From Synechococcus sp. MIT S9220 (lineage in GTDB: Bacteria > Cyanobacteriota > Cyanobacteriia > PCC-6307 > Cyanobiaceae): 64,000 nucleotides of DNA. Location: positions 1,426,001 to 1,490,000 of the forward strand of contig NZ_CP047958.1 in assembly GCF_014304815.1 (NCBI RefSeq), in the 5' to 3' direction. Below, in pieces: positions 32,759 to 41,553 of this stretch (within the stretch, counting starts at the first letter, position 1; the number at the start of each line of letters is the position of its first letter). The position numbers and the translations under genes were made by a program. The notes beneath the pieces are model-generated. The model searched no databases and was not told where the DNA came from. It worked only from the letters and a program-made list of their open reading frames with translations.

Positions 32759-32968
32759 ATGAGCACAAATCGTTCAATGCTCCAGGGTCGATACGAGCAC
32801 AAAGGCATGGCTTATGTCATTAAAGAAATGACCGGTGGTCCTGGATATCTCGTGCTTGGCTCACCCAAGGGACACCTCAAGCAACTGGGCAGAGAATATC
32901 CATCCCTGAAGGCTGCGGATGCTGCAGCACGACGCGCCATTGACCAGATGCTGGCAGAAGCGCAGTAA
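32759..32968 (+). CDS. Hypothetical protein, 69 aa
   Basis: Compact beta start (YVIKEMTGGPGYLVLG) and a helical Ala-rich end (LKAADAAARRAIDQML). Directly followed by a terminator. Unrecognised. Confidence 0.6.
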   Translation: MSTNRSMLQGRYEHKGMAYVIKEMTGGPGYLVLGSPKGHLKQLGREYPSLKAADAAARRAIDQMLAEAQ

Positions 32969-32970
32969 AA

Positions 32971-32994
32971 AGCCCTCTCAAAAGGAGGGCTTTC
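32971..32994 (+). terminator. Terminator
   Basis: AGCCCTC/GAGGGCT stem, 7-nt loop, short T-rich run, 2 nt after the stop of the 69-aa gene. Confidence 0.65.
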
Positions 32995-33083
32995 TCTGCA
33001 GGTGGGCCTGCACATGGTAGAAATACTTAGTACTGAATCGTGGCTGTCACACCAGATTCTGGATCAACTTTTCGATCGCTTGA

Positions 33084-33560
33084 TCAAACCCAGGCCTTGA
33101 GAGGTTGCGGAAAACGATCGCGATAAAGCCTTGACAGACTCAGAGAGCCAGAACCAGCGATGGCAAGCACCAGAAAAATGAACAGATAAAGCGCTGAAGT
33201 CTCGTATTCGTAGTTGTGGGCTTCAACAACTCCGAAGGGAGCGCCTTGAAGACCGGTGTCGAGAAAATGAAAGGTCATCGCGAACAACATCGTCGACAAC
33301 AAACCAATCACAGCTGGACGAGTGGCGATGCCGAAAACGAGAACAACAGATCCGATGATTTGTGTGTATGCAGCAAGATATGTCCAAAGGACATGGTCAA
33401 ACGGTAAAAAAGAAAAGTACTGATCAACAATAAATGAGGTGAATCCAACAGGATCCTGCAACTTCTCAAACCCATGATGAATCATGAGAAAACCTGCTGA
33501 AACGCGCAGAATCAGTAAACACAAGTCAGAGGAAAATTGATTCGACGTTTCTTCACTCAT
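33084..33560 (-). CDS. DoxX family membrane protein
   Basis: 158 aa with four helices. Family start LLILRVSAGFLMIHHGFEKL and the second helix TQIIGSVVLVFGIATRPAVI. DoxX-like proteins are often part of redox or thiol stress complexes; partner unknown here. Confidence 0.85.
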   Translation of the reverse strand: MSEETSNQFSSDLCLLILRVSAGFLMIHHGFEKLQDPVGFTSFIVDQYFSFLPFDHVLWTYLAAYTQIIGSVVLVFGIATRPAVIGLLSTMLFAMTFHFLDTGLQGAPFGVVEAHNYEYETSALYLFIFLVLAIAGSGSLSLSRLYRDRFPQPLKAWV

Positions 33561-33960
33561 GATTTTCAGGCAAACTAAAACCTGATCATCTTACTCTTGA
33601 TCAATGCCTGTCCGTTGTCGAACAACACACGGGGACAAGACGAGTGAAAGAGGTGCGCTGGTGAAACCATCCCTAGTGCTCACCAGCCCAACCTGCTTGA
33701 TTCGAATTGAATGGAGAAACCACCCTTCATCAAATCAATCCAATTGCGTACAAGCAATCGGCACTGCAACCATCGGACAAACAAACAGATTGGACTGAAA
33801 TGAATGAGACCAGATCAGGTGTCGTGAGTTGCCGAGCGGGCGTAGCAATGCATCGAGCCAGAAGAAGCACTCAAAAACTGAGGTTCTTGAAGCCAAAAAC
33901 ATCTGCATAGAGTATCAACAGGCACACTGGCGAAGGCTTGTGCGAACGTAACTTGTATTT
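33561..33960. other. Gene-free stretch
   Basis: About 400 bp. Short open frames have no ribosome binding site or recognisable fold. Confidence 0.4.
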
Positions 33961-34074
33961 ATGAATCAAGCCAGATTGCAACGCCTGTCCGAAGAATATT
34001 TCCTCATAACCCATCCCGATGGGACATGGGAAATCATTCATGGAGACCGCATCAGCACACTTCAACGGTCATAA
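33961..34074 (+). CDS. Hypothetical protein, 37 aa
   Basis: ATG 33961; MNQARLQRLSEEYFLI followed by HPDGTWEIIHGD reads as a small folded domain. Unrecognised. Confidence 0.45.
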   Translation: MNQARLQRLSEEYFLITHPDGTWEIIHGDRISTLQRS

Positions 34075-34120
34075 GCATTGGCAGCATGGAGCAATCTCAG
34101 AGTCAAAGGAGAGTAGACAG

Positions 34121-34285
34121 ATGCTGCCAACCTTTGTTTGGTCAGGAGAGGACATTGACCGGTTGGAGTCTTGGTGGTCCAATCGCATTGAACAGCTGAT
34201 TGCCATGAAACAGCCACTGGCTGCATCAGCTCTCTTTGATGAATTCCAACTGGAGCAACGAAGCAATTTCACTCATCCAGACTGA
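34121..34285 (+). CDS. Hypothetical protein, 54 aa
   Basis: ATG 34121 after GGAGAGTAG. Acidic/aromatic start LPTFVWSGEDIDRLESWW, then an amphipathic helix. Unrecognised. Confidence 0.5.
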   Translation: MLPTFVWSGEDIDRLESWWSNRIEQLIAMKQPLAASALFDEFQLEQRSNFTHPD

Positions 34286-34319
34286 CTTTTGATACAATGA
34301 TCAATCGATTGCACGAGTG

Positions 34320-34523
34320 ATGACAGTGGAAAGACTCTACGGCGAAGATAAAAAAAAGGCTCTATCGATCTTTTACGACAATTTCTGCGAAGAGATTGAT
34401 CAACTCTTCTTCAATAAATTTCAGGAACTTTCAGATCTGAACGTGGGAGAAGGTGAAACGACCAGGATTGTTGGTCGTCTTCTGAATGCGAAAACCAATG
34501 TGATTGATCAAATCAGAGGTTAA
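34320..34523 (+). CDS. Hypothetical protein, 67 aa
   Basis: Helical, charged protein (SIFYDNFCEEIDQLFFNKFQ). GTG 34317 or ATG 34320 as start. Unrecognised. Confidence 0.5.
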   Translation: MTVERLYGEDKKKALSIFYDNFCEEIDQLFFNKFQELSDLNVGEGETTRIVGRLLNAKTNVIDQIRG

Positions 34524-34674
34524 CTCCTCAGAAACAATAATGACCGCCTTAACAAGATGATCAAGAGCGATCAGGCTGAGATTCAACCCAATGGATGAAT
34601 CAAGAGGGAGGCTGGAAAATTCACAGCAGCCAGAGAAAGAAGCGCTAAATTGACTTTAGTGATGACCTGAGAGC

Positions 34675-34839
34675 GTGGAGACGCGAAAACAAAATCAAAA
34701 ATCGTCTGTGTGGACATGGTTGCTTCAACCGCTAGACAAACTCAAAAGGCGAGTTGCCGTAGTTCCCTCAGTCAATGAGACGGTCAGTGCCATGAAAGAC
34801 ATCGGCGTCGACCTGACGAATGACGTCAATCAAGAATGA
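34675..34839 (+). CDS. Hypothetical protein, 54 aa
   Basis: GTG start. Basic N terminus, Trp-rich centre (VWTWLLQPLDKLKRRVAVVP) and acidic C terminus. Unrecognised; composition looks coding. Confidence 0.4.
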   Translation: METRKQNQKSSVWTWLLQPLDKLKRRVAVVPSVNETVSAMKDIGVDLTNDVNQE

Positions 34840-34880
34840 CGCTGAGCACGCTGCCCATGCATTGAGATCTAGAGACTGGC

Positions 34881-35393
34881 ATGCCATCTAAACCCCGTGA
34901 TCGTGTCGGTGAAATCTATGGCCGATTGACCGTCGTTCGCGCATCCGAACGCCGCACTAAAAGTGGCAATGCCTATTGGTGGTGTCGTTGCAGCTGTGGC
35001 AGAGAAAGAGAGGTGCCCGGAGACAAACTCTCAACCAACACAGCCCGCAAAAAACCAGTAATTACGGCATGTCTGCTCTGTTCCAAGGAACTGCAAGTTG
35101 AAGGTGTCTGCGCCAAGAACGATCGTGAAGAACGCCAGAGACGGGAGGACGCAAAGCGTCAACGCGATGCATTGAAAGGGCATGTGCCGGATCGATGGCT
35201 ACGACTTCCACTCACTGATGCCCATGCTCGCGAGCTGGGTCAAGTTCTGTTTTTTCGAGGAACGTCTTGCCTGCGAGGTCATCTGGCCCCGTATCGCATT
35301 AATGGAGGTTGTCTGGCTTGTTCAGGCCAGACACCATCAGCTCACTCGACACTGATCACAAACAGCCCAAACTCAGCTCAAAGCGAGTCATAA
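34881..35393 (+). CDS. Phage-type zinc-finger protein
   Basis: 170 aa. N terminus GEIYGRLTVVRASERR followed by WWCRCSCGREREVPGDKL and a later CLLCSK: the zinc-ribbon module common at the start of phage HNH/AP2 endonuclease-like proteins. A second Cys cluster (CLRGH...CLACSG) follows. No HNH catalytic motif is visible, so the nuclease part is absent or diverged. Suggests phage ancestry. Confidence 0.55.
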   Translation: MPSKPRDRVGEIYGRLTVVRASERRTKSGNAYWWCRCSCGREREVPGDKLSTNTARKKPVITACLLCSKELQVEGVCAKNDREERQRREDAKRQRDALKGHVPDRWLRLPLTDAHARELGQVLFFRGTSCLRGHLAPYRINGGCLACSGQTPSAHSTLITNSPNSAQSES

Positions 35394-35499
35394 CAACAAC
35401 CAGGATGCATAGCCTGTCAGAGAATCAGAACCTGGTCTGATCAGAAACCTGACTCATTCATTCCCTCTGGCTATCAAACCAGCAAGGGTTCAAAAGACG

Positions 35500-35697
35500 A
35501 TGACAAGATTTGTACTGGGGAGTGGTGAGGTCTTCGAGTCTGAAAGAGATCCTTCAGATTTTGACACTTATTGCTACGGAAAAAATGGGCAGGAACAAAC
35601 CTGCCATCTCCTCTCTTACCAATCAGAGATCGCCTTCTTGATGGTCTTGGGTGATGACCTCAACCTCCGCTACGAGCCGGTTCAGGCCCAAGGTTGA
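35500..35697 (+). CDS. Hypothetical protein, 65 aa
   Basis: Beta-rich acidic protein starting TRFVLGSGEVFESERD. Unrecognised. Confidence 0.55.
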   Translation: MTRFVLGSGEVFESERDPSDFDTYCYGKNGQEQTCHLLSYQSEIAFLMVLGDDLNLRYEPVQAQG

Positions 35698-35788
35698 GGC
35701 GATGATCAAAGATTCACCAATGACATCTTGGTGTGATCTTATGAACGCGAGTAGTGCATCAATCAGACGAACTCGCTAGAAAAGTTGT

Positions 35789-35929
35789 ATGACTGATAAC
35801 AGCAAAAGACGAGCGCTTGAAGCTCTGATCGAGAGAGCAGCCGCAAACCTCAATCTCAGCGAAGAGGAGTCCAAGGCTTTGATCGCACCGATTTCTGAGC
35901 AATTCAAGCGACTTGAAGCCGACAACTGA
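35789..35929 (+). CDS. Hypothetical protein, 46 aa
   Basis: Helical peptide (ALEALIERAAANLNLSEEES). ATG 35789. Ends next to the convergent 55-aa gene. Unrecognised. Confidence 0.5.
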   Translation: MTDNSKRRALEALIERAAANLNLSEEESKALIAPISEQFKRLEADN

Positions 35930-35930
35930 A

Positions 35931-36098
35931 TCACTGAATGCGTTTTTGCTCTAGCTCACGCAAGGATTCGTAAGCAGCCCAAAGACCTTCGGTGACTGTG
36001 CAGCTTCGGCTTTGATCACAGACTCTGTATTGACCACCTCCCAAAGCATCGATGGTGGATCCCTTTGATGTCAGGCAGATGCGACTGGATTGAGCCAT
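35931..36098 (-). CDS. Hypothetical protein, 55 aa
   Basis: ATG 36098; three cysteines (RICLTSKGS, YRVCDQSRSC) and a helical C terminus ESLRELEQKR. Unrecognised. Confidence 0.5.
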   Translation of the reverse strand: MAQSSRICLTSKGSTIDALGGGQYRVCDQSRSCTVTEGLWAAYESLRELEQKRIQ

Positions 36099-36261
36099 TG
36101 AGATGCAGATTCGCATCTCTTGGTCTACAACTGCGAAATTACACCAATCAATCGAATGTTAATCATCTAAATTATTCTCTTTGATGAATATCAGGGGCTA
36201 AACCGTCTCGCTGACTTCGAGATGAAGAGTGATCAATCCAGCGAGACGCGGCAGTCGAGCA

Positions 36262-36444
36262 CTAAAAGAACGTCTTGCCAGCAATCCAGGAATCAAAGGG
36301 TGCCGTGGCAGCCTCAGACAAGGCGAGATAGCAGGTCGTGACCATACCGATAAAAGCAATGCCAACCCCAGTGGCAATCAGCGACTCGTAAAGTTTCTGG
36401 GCAGCCCTTGTCTCAGGACTGGGGAAGACGCGACGACGAGCCAT
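36262..36444 (-). CDS. Small membrane protein, 60 aa
   Basis: ATG 36444 follows AGGAG at good spacing. One transmembrane helix (LIATGVGIAFIGMVTTCYLA) after a basic N terminus. Unrecognised. Confidence 0.6.
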   Translation of the reverse strand: MARRRVFPSPETRAAQKLYESLIATGVGIAFIGMVTTCYLALSEAATAPFDSWIAGKTFF

Positions 36445-36698
36445 ACCTACTCCTGAATGAGATTAGTCTGGCCACCTATGGGCTAAAAGAGCAACGCAAA
36501 GAAGCAAAGATTTGCAAGTCCCAACCATGTAACTTTTGCTTTACGTTGTAAAGATCACGTTACGTTCACAGGACAGCATCGATCCCGAACGCAACACCCA
36601 TATCATTTTCGGTGGAGAATTAACAAAAATCTCACAATCAAATGCCTTGACAATCAAGCGGTCTGCTTCTCAATGATGAAGCACTTTGTGACTCAGTG

Positions 36699-36848
36699 AT
36701 GACGGATCAAAGACTGACAATCCTGCTACAAGAAGCGGAGGAACATCTCCTCAGACAAAGCTGCCGCAGTCGCTATGAGAGATCAGTTGTGCGCCTTCCT
36801 GACAGCAGGCGGAACATCTGGCTCAAAGACGACAAACGCGCTGCTTAA
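36699..36848 (+). CDS. Hypothetical protein, 49 aa
   Basis: Basic peptide (LLQEAEEHLLRQSCRSRYER). ATG 36699. Resembles many small marine picocyanobacterial ORFs; no family assigned. Confidence 0.45.
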   Translation: MTDQRLTILLQEAEEHLLRQSCRSRYERSVVRLPDSRRNIWLKDDKRAA

Positions 36849-36933
36849 TCAACGCTGAACAGGCCTCCTTCATGCCTCAGACCATGACCCTCGGGAGACC
36901 CACTTGGCATCAAGTGAAAGGTGCAAACAAAAA

Positions 36934-36959
36934 GAACCGCTCCAGAACTGAAGCGGTTC
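36934..36959 (-). terminator. Minus-strand terminator of an unassigned transcript
   Basis: GAACCGCT/AGCGGTTC stem, 10-nt loop, then TTTTTG on the minus strand. No protein gene lies upstream on that strand for several hundred bases, so a small RNA may end here. Confidence 0.65.
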
Positions 36960-36978
36960 ACCCCTCAAGCCAAGCGAT

Positions 36979-37171
36979 CCCCATCACCCGGCCGTTTGCA
37001 CCACATCTTGTGGTACTTGAAGAAAATGGTAGTGCGTGAACGGCACATATGGAGTTGCTAAAGCTGCCCTTCAGGTTTGAGTGAACTATTAACAGTCTTG
37101 AAACACTTGAGCGCAAAACTCTGCATCTAGCGTGCCAACGACCTAGCTTTGGAGACCCCCATCACCCGGCC
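36979..37171. repeat. Exact 15-nt direct repeat CCCCATCACCCGGCC
   Basis: Copies at 36979-36993 and 37157-37171, both close to terminator hairpins. The reverse complement differs by one base from the segment at 18898-18912 in the candidate RNA at 18.9 kb, and a 13-nt part occurs at 27976-27988. Confidence 0.5.
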
Positions 37172-37193
37172 TGCCCCAGTGGCAGGCTTTTTT
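37169..37193 (+). terminator. Plus-strand terminator of an unassigned transcript
   Basis: GCCTGCC/GGCAGGC stem, 5-nt loop, six Ts. The second copy of the 15-nt repeat runs into its left arm. No ORF precedes it, so it may end a small RNA starting near 37.1 kb. Confidence 0.65.
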
Positions 37194-37271
37194 GTTGAAA
37201 AGCACTAGTGGTGGGGTATGACCATCGGTCAGCCGACCGGAGCCGACGTGGGCAGCATTTTCAAGAACCGC

Positions 37272-37341
37272 TAAAAAAAAAAGGCCCGAAGGGCCTTCAG
37301 GGGGTGTGAGGAGTTGGAATCTCTGTGAGGAGAACCAACTG
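37272..37341 (-). ncRNA. yfr1: Yfr1 small RNA (copy 2)
   Basis: The same layout as copy 1: 5' hairpin GTTGG-TCTC-CTCACA-GAGA-CCAAC, the core ACTCCTCACAC (37304-37314, minus strand), and terminator GGCCCTTCGGGCC with ten Ts. Promoter TTGAAT, 16 nt, TAGAAC ends about 6 nt before the predicted start. It is divergent from Yfr2 copy 2, with starts about 90 bp apart. Confidence 0.88.
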
Positions 37342-37428
37342 ACCGAGTTCTAGCAGCTCCTTTGTGCCATTCAAGAGACCGGCCTGCCAACAAGTGGCAC
37401 TGTGCCAGTCAGGTCGCTAAATTAATCT

Positions 37429-37516
37429 TGTGAGGAGAAAAGCTCACGTGGTGGAAACAAGGACACACTCACGTTGAACTTTCAGAGCCCCTGCCTTTGG
37501 CGGGGGTTTCTTTTTT
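37429..37516 (+). ncRNA. yfr2: Yfr2-family small RNA (copy 2)
   Basis: Shares with copy 1 the blocks GTGAGGAGAAAAGCTCAC, GGTGGAAACAAGGACACAC and the CCCCTGCC...GGCGGGGG terminator. Promoter GGCACTGTGCC and TAAATT. Its GTGAGGAG can pair perfectly with CTCCTCAC in the divergent Yfr1. Confidence 0.88.
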
Positions 37517-37555
37517 GCAGATCAAAACCAGCTTCAGCGAATTCTTCAACGCTTA

Positions 37556-37720
37556 ATGGAAGGCTCAATGACCGAAAAGGAGACATTGGTCGAACAGGTT
37601 TTCGCAAAATATCGTTCCTACTGCAAAGACATCGGCATTACACCGGCCGAGATGATGCAACAGGCCTATCTCAGCCACCTCAAAAGCCTCACGACAGAAC
37701 AGCTCAAAGCAAAGCTTTGA
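37556..37720 (+). CDS. Hypothetical protein, 54 aa
   Basis: Helical protein starting 40 nt after the Yfr2 terminator. Contains YRSYCKDIGITPAEMMQQAY. Unrecognised. Confidence 0.55.
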   Translation: MEGSMTEKETLVEQVFAKYRSYCKDIGITPAEMMQQAYLSHLKSLTTEQLKAKL

Positions 37721-37878
37721 CTGATAGCCGTATCGACATGAGCAACAGCCTGAGCTTCATAGCTGGGTAGAAATGCTCAAAACCAAGGCCACAGAAGCAT
37801 TTTGAACATCCTTCCGTAATCAAGCCAACGAAGCGACTGGGGAGAACTCGCCAGAATCTGCAGGCATAAAGTTTTGTA

Positions 37879-38049
37879 ATGGACTCCCAGATTCGACAAG
37901 TCCTACAACGAGAAATCCTCGAGCGTTGCAATGAAGAAGAGCGGGAAGCTGTTGAACGATGGTTCAAAAGTTTCCAAGCCATTGGCTTGTCCAAGCTGAA
38001 CGGCATGTCCGTAGCAAGAGGAACCACGATGTCCTGCCCTCTTTATTGA
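37879..38049 (+). CDS. Hypothetical protein, 56 aa
   Basis: ATG 37879; charged helix REILERCNEEEREAVERWF then a short tail. Unrecognised. Confidence 0.5.
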   Translation: MDSQIRQVLQREILERCNEEEREAVERWFKSFQAIGLSKLNGMSVARGTTMSCPLY

Positions 38050-38125
38050 GCTGAGTGTGTGCGGCTATGCGCACTGATGAGCCACCACGACCTGCGTTAG
38101 GCCATAGGTCGTTGCGAGTCTTGTT

Positions 38126-38278
38126 ATGGCGATTCAACCGTCTGATCTTGGTGAAGCGTTTGTCAAATCTGGGAAACGCCTAACCACCCAACGATCTGCC
38201 GATGAATTACTGGGACGTGCGGATCTAAAGCCGATCAGCCCCAAATTGATGTTTGACGCGAATTCGAACAAAGAATGA
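38126..38278 (+). CDS. Hypothetical protein, 50 aa
   Basis: ATG 38126; MAIQPSDLGEAFVKSGKRLT. Unrecognised; composition looks coding. Confidence 0.5.
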   Translation: MAIQPSDLGEAFVKSGKRLTTQRSADELLGRADLKPISPKLMFDANSNKE

Positions 38279-38648
38279 CGAGCTGATCATTCAAGTCCAA
38301 CCATTTTGAATTCGTTTCAGCCTTCAACAGCCGAACATCAGTGTGATGGACAAGCATCTTTGCTGATCCATCGCACCAAGAACATTGGAATTAGTTTTAA
38401 CGACTTGATTCCATTAAGGGATGTTCAGAATTCAAAATTTGAAAACAAGTGTATAAAAGCAAGGTCAACATCTAAGTCACCATCAGAGTATGTCAAACAA
38501 ACAACTTATCGACAAAAAGCACAAACATAATGAAGCCTACATTGAGCAATGCCAACACCCCACAGAACGCAAGAGTCAACATTGTTCAACCTCGATGAAG
38601 TTGCTGGATCCGCCTAGGGACTCCAACCTCAAATTGATTGAACCAGAA
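38279..38648. other. Gene-poor AT-rich stretch
   Basis: No supported gene. A plus-strand open frame extending to 38726 has a Cys-rich end but runs antisense to the small membrane gene at 38.7 kb and is not accepted. Confidence 0.4.
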
Positions 38649-38735
38649 TTAATCGTCTTCACGCTCGGCCTGACGTGCGCCAATTGCGAGGGCAGCAACA
38701 AAGGGCAGGATTGCAATTGCTGTTAGAACTTCCAT
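38649..38735 (-). CDS. Single-pass membrane peptide, 28 aa
   Basis: ATG 38735; one helix (VLTAIAILPFVAALAIGA) and an acidic end. Downstream of the DUF2973 gene on the same strand. Size and form resemble thylakoid low-mass subunits, but none is recognised. Confidence 0.5.
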   Translation of the reverse strand: MEVLTAIAILPFVAALAIGARQAEREDD

Positions 38736-38753
38736 CAAATCACCATCCACTCT

Positions 38754-38987
38754 TCAAGAGCTGACCGACAGAGAATTACCGTCGAGCCCACTAAAGTGAA
38801 CGACTAATAATTCCTCTTGAGTGATGAAACCATTCTCATCAATCAACTCAGGATGAGTTGTTTTCAAACCAGTTCTGTCACCAGTCCGGGATTGACGCCT
38901 GAATGCCAATGCCATGCCGCGAAAAGCCGACAACAGCACAAACGCGCAAGCAACGGTGTACGCGAGGGGTAGGAATGCTGTCGACAT
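38754..38987 (-). CDS. DUF2973 protein
   Basis: 77 aa. One N-terminal transmembrane helix then the family block HPELIDENGFITQEELLVVH. Cyanobacterial family of unknown function. Its ATG lies 2 nt after the stop of the 40-aa membrane protein, with AGGAGCTGAGG as ribosome binding site, so the pair is an operon. Confidence 0.82.
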   Translation of the reverse strand: MSTAFLPLAYTVACAFVLLSAFRGMALAFRRQSRTGDRTGLKTTHPELIDENGFITQEELLVVHFSGLDGNSLSVSS

Positions 38988-38989
38988 CC

Positions 38990-39112
38990 TCAGCTCCTGA
39001 CTTTTTTAATCGAAGGAAGATCCGAAGGCTGAGCCAGGACGTAAACGACACCTGCGGTAATCACAGACGCAAATGCGATGAGGCCGTAGATAGCTGCGGA
39101 GTAATCGGACAT
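38990..39112 (-). CDS. Single-pass membrane protein, 40 aa
   Basis: ATG 39112; one helix (YGLIAFASVITAGVVYVLA) after a short polar start. First gene of the operon with DUF2973. Unrecognised. Confidence 0.55.
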   Translation of the reverse strand: MSDYSAAIYGLIAFASVITAGVVYVLAQPSDLPSIKKVRS

Positions 39113-39219
39113 TGTGCATGTACTTCTGTGAAGAAGCCTAGGCACTTTGTAAAGCTGTGTAACCAGGTGTATTTGCTTATCTTGCCAATCAAGCCGGATT
39201 GAGCCGAGGCAACAAGGCG

Positions 39220-39633
39220 TCAGCCTCCTGCAGCAGCACGGATGACCCCGACATCAGCCAGGCCGAGAGCACGGATGAATACGGCACTGATGACGCTGTA
39301 GGCCACAGACCCGAGCACGGCACTGCGCAGTCCATCCTTCAAACGAAAACCATCAATCAACGACGCCGCCAAACCAAAAAGAATAACAGTGATCAACCAG
39401 TCGAACAGCCAGCTAACCGGGGCAATCAAACCGCCAAGACTGGTCACTGCCCAAGGCAGCGCCAAAACAAACTTCAGAGGCAGGATCAAGAGAGTGCCCA
39501 GCAAACCAATCGTGACGGCCGATGAAAGAGCTGCCTGGAACCCAGCCAGTTCAACTCCCAGAGGCATTGCCGCCACAAGCAGCAGAACCACAGCACGCAC
39601 AGGCCATTGCAACAACCAACCGATCAGGCCCAT
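39220..39633 (-). CDS. Phage-holin-like four-helix membrane protein
   Basis: 137 aa, four hydrophobic helices, resembling the 4-TMS phage holin superfamily IV (PF04020): WPVRAVVLLLVAAMPLGVEL at the start and a C-terminal AVLGSVAYSVISAVF. Members are common chromosomal genes in bacteria, so no prophage is implied. Confidence 0.72.
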   Translation of the reverse strand: MGLIGWLLQWPVRAVVLLLVAAMPLGVELAGFQAALSSAVTIGLLGTLLILPLKFVLALPWAVTSLGGLIAPVSWLFDWLITVILFGLAASLIDGFRLKDGLRSAVLGSVAYSVISAVFIRALGLADVGVIRAAAGG

Positions 39634-39814
39634 GGGACTCCCGCGATAAGACTTAAAGGCTAAGTCTGGCCTTGGATTTCAGCAGAGCCGCGCCAACGCA
39701 AATCTTGGAGCAACCAATCAGCCAGTAAACCAATCCGCTGCTTGTTTTCAGAGAGCAAAGGCAACAACCGTGAAACCGGTCAGCAATGAAACGGTGATTA
39801 ACCACATTCGGTGT

Positions 39815-39943
39815 TCAGGCCTCAGATTCCAAGTCGCTGGTCGCCCGAAGAAAAATGGTGAGACCAACGACCGTGCCCAAAACGAGGAAGGAAAGCATCG
39901 GAGCAACGATCACGCTGAGTATTTGTACTGATCCTAAGGGCAT
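39815..39943 (-). CDS. Small membrane protein, 42 aa
   Basis: ATG 39943; helix VIVAPMLSFLVLGTVVGLTI with a charged end. Unrecognised. Confidence 0.5.
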   Translation of the reverse strand: MPLGSVQILSVIVAPMLSFLVLGTVVGLTIFLRATSDLESEA

Positions 39944-40077
39944 CTTGTGATCGCGCGGTGTCATGAACGACATCACTCTTCAACGAGGACGCCTGAAAAA
40001 ACTCAGCACACCAGCTCAAAACAGCAGGATCTTCTTCGAAAGCGGCTGCAAATCAAGCTTCAGAGACCAGAGCCCAG

Positions 40078-40281
40078 TCATGCGTCATCCAACGAACCAG
40101 AATCAACAAGTGCCTGGTCTGCTTCCGCTTGATCCATTGAGACGGGTTCCAACACAACAGGATTGCTGTTCAAAGCAACACCAGAGTTGGAACATGCCGT
40201 GACAAGCAGTCCCAAACTTAGACAAAGCAATAGAGCTGAGTTAATAAGACGAGTAGCAAGATTTTTGATAAACACAGGCAT
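40078..40281 (-). CDS. Small lipoprotein, 67 aa
   Basis: Signal sequence with lipobox GLLVTAC; acidic, probably disordered mature part (DQAEADQALVDSGSLDDA). Unrecognised. Confidence 0.6.
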   Translation of the reverse strand: MPVFIKNLATRLINSALLLCLSLGLLVTACSNSGVALNSNPVVLEPVSMDQAEADQALVDSGSLDDA

Positions 40282-41230
40282 TGATCTGAAACGTTGGCAA
40301 AGGCAAACTAATCAAAAGGAACAGAATCATCAGCAAGAACATCACACCAACAGGCACATTGATTACAGCAACAACAGTGGAGCGATGGACTTAGTTCCAG
40401 AAAAGATGAAAGACATAGGACGTGAATAGCAGCTCACTTTGCTGAAAGCCAGGTTGTGAAATAAACGAAAGGTCGTCAAAGCTTGATGAGTCGCTTGACT
40501 CTGCTGCGCAGATCTATCAGACATGGCTCTAAAAGTGATCTCGCTCGGAGATCAAGGACAATCAGCCCTTGACTGGCAAACAAGTGATCGATACCAAGGG
40601 ATTACAGACTTAGTTAGTGGTAAAAATTGACCAGAAAATTTGAAACGAATAATGGAAAGCGCCGACTTACTGCATTAGAAACATGGCTAAGCATATAGCC
40701 CTAAGCATTATTACCTGAACAAAGTTTTGTGTGGCAAAGACTACTACTCACACAAATTACTCCTATAAAGCTGAGAGAGTCGGAGGATTTTCATGAGTTT
40801 CACGCTCCCTACCGTTTTAATTGGAGTCAGCTTGTATCTGTTAATGCATGTTTTATTGTCACCAGTGATGCAATAAACAAACAGCGGAGAGGCTTGGTTG
40901 CGGACAAAAACCTTAGCCGAGCCGTGATTTCAGCCAGAACAAACAACATCGTGGCTCAGCCAGGAATACGCCGCCAAGCCAGCTTGAGCAACCGTGCTGT
41001 AGCTGCATCGATCAGATTGAAACCAGCCAGATGGCGGCAGGCATGAACACGCAAGCAGGGCCGGCACGACGTGGACGCACGATTCGCTGGGATTTGCTGA
41101 CCAGTTCAGCCAAATAAGCAAATCTCTTGGTGATTTATACCCAGGGATTACCTCACTTCTTCAGCTTGTCTGCTTATTTGTCTGGGTTCACTGACATTAA
41201 GGTGACAAGGTCCAACCGTTTGTTGTGCAG
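40282..41230. other. About 950 bases without a supported gene
   Basis: AT-rich with short frames. The best candidate is 40523-40630 on the plus strand (35 aa, ALKVISLGDQGQSALDWQ), which lacks a clear ribosome binding site. No hairpins with T tracts noticed. Confidence 0.45.
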
Positions 41231-41419
41231 ATGAGAGGCCAATCTCCGGCGCCACTGTCTTGCCTGAAGTGGGGGATCGACGGAGAGTTGTCGGCACACG
41301 ACACAGCACTTCTCGTGAGCAGACTCGCATCATCCGAGAAATCAAGACGAGCCTTCAAGGATCATTTCGAAAGACGTCGACATCGCAGCACTTCTGATCA
41401 AGCATCACGTCGGGAATGA
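41231..41419 (+). CDS. Possible hypothetical protein, 62 aa
   Basis: From ATG 41231: CLKWGIDGELSAHDTALLVS looks coding; C terminus very basic. Unrecognised and weakly supported. Confidence 0.38.
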   Translation: MRGQSPAPLSCLKWGIDGELSAHDTALLVSRLASSEKSRRAFKDHFERRRHRSTSDQASRRE

Positions 41420-41553
41420 CACTGGCAATGAAAGGTACAACGCCAATACCAAAAAACGTGAGTGATTGGTGAAAAAACTGATGACCGAATGTGAATCAGC
41501 CATCACCACACATTGCGGTTTAAGCTGCTGCTGAAACAAAAAATGACGGTGCC

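Noticed and set aside
38490-38726. 78-codon plus-strand frame with a Cys-rich end
   Set aside because: Most of it has no coding character, and the Cys codons are antisense to a better-supported small membrane protein.
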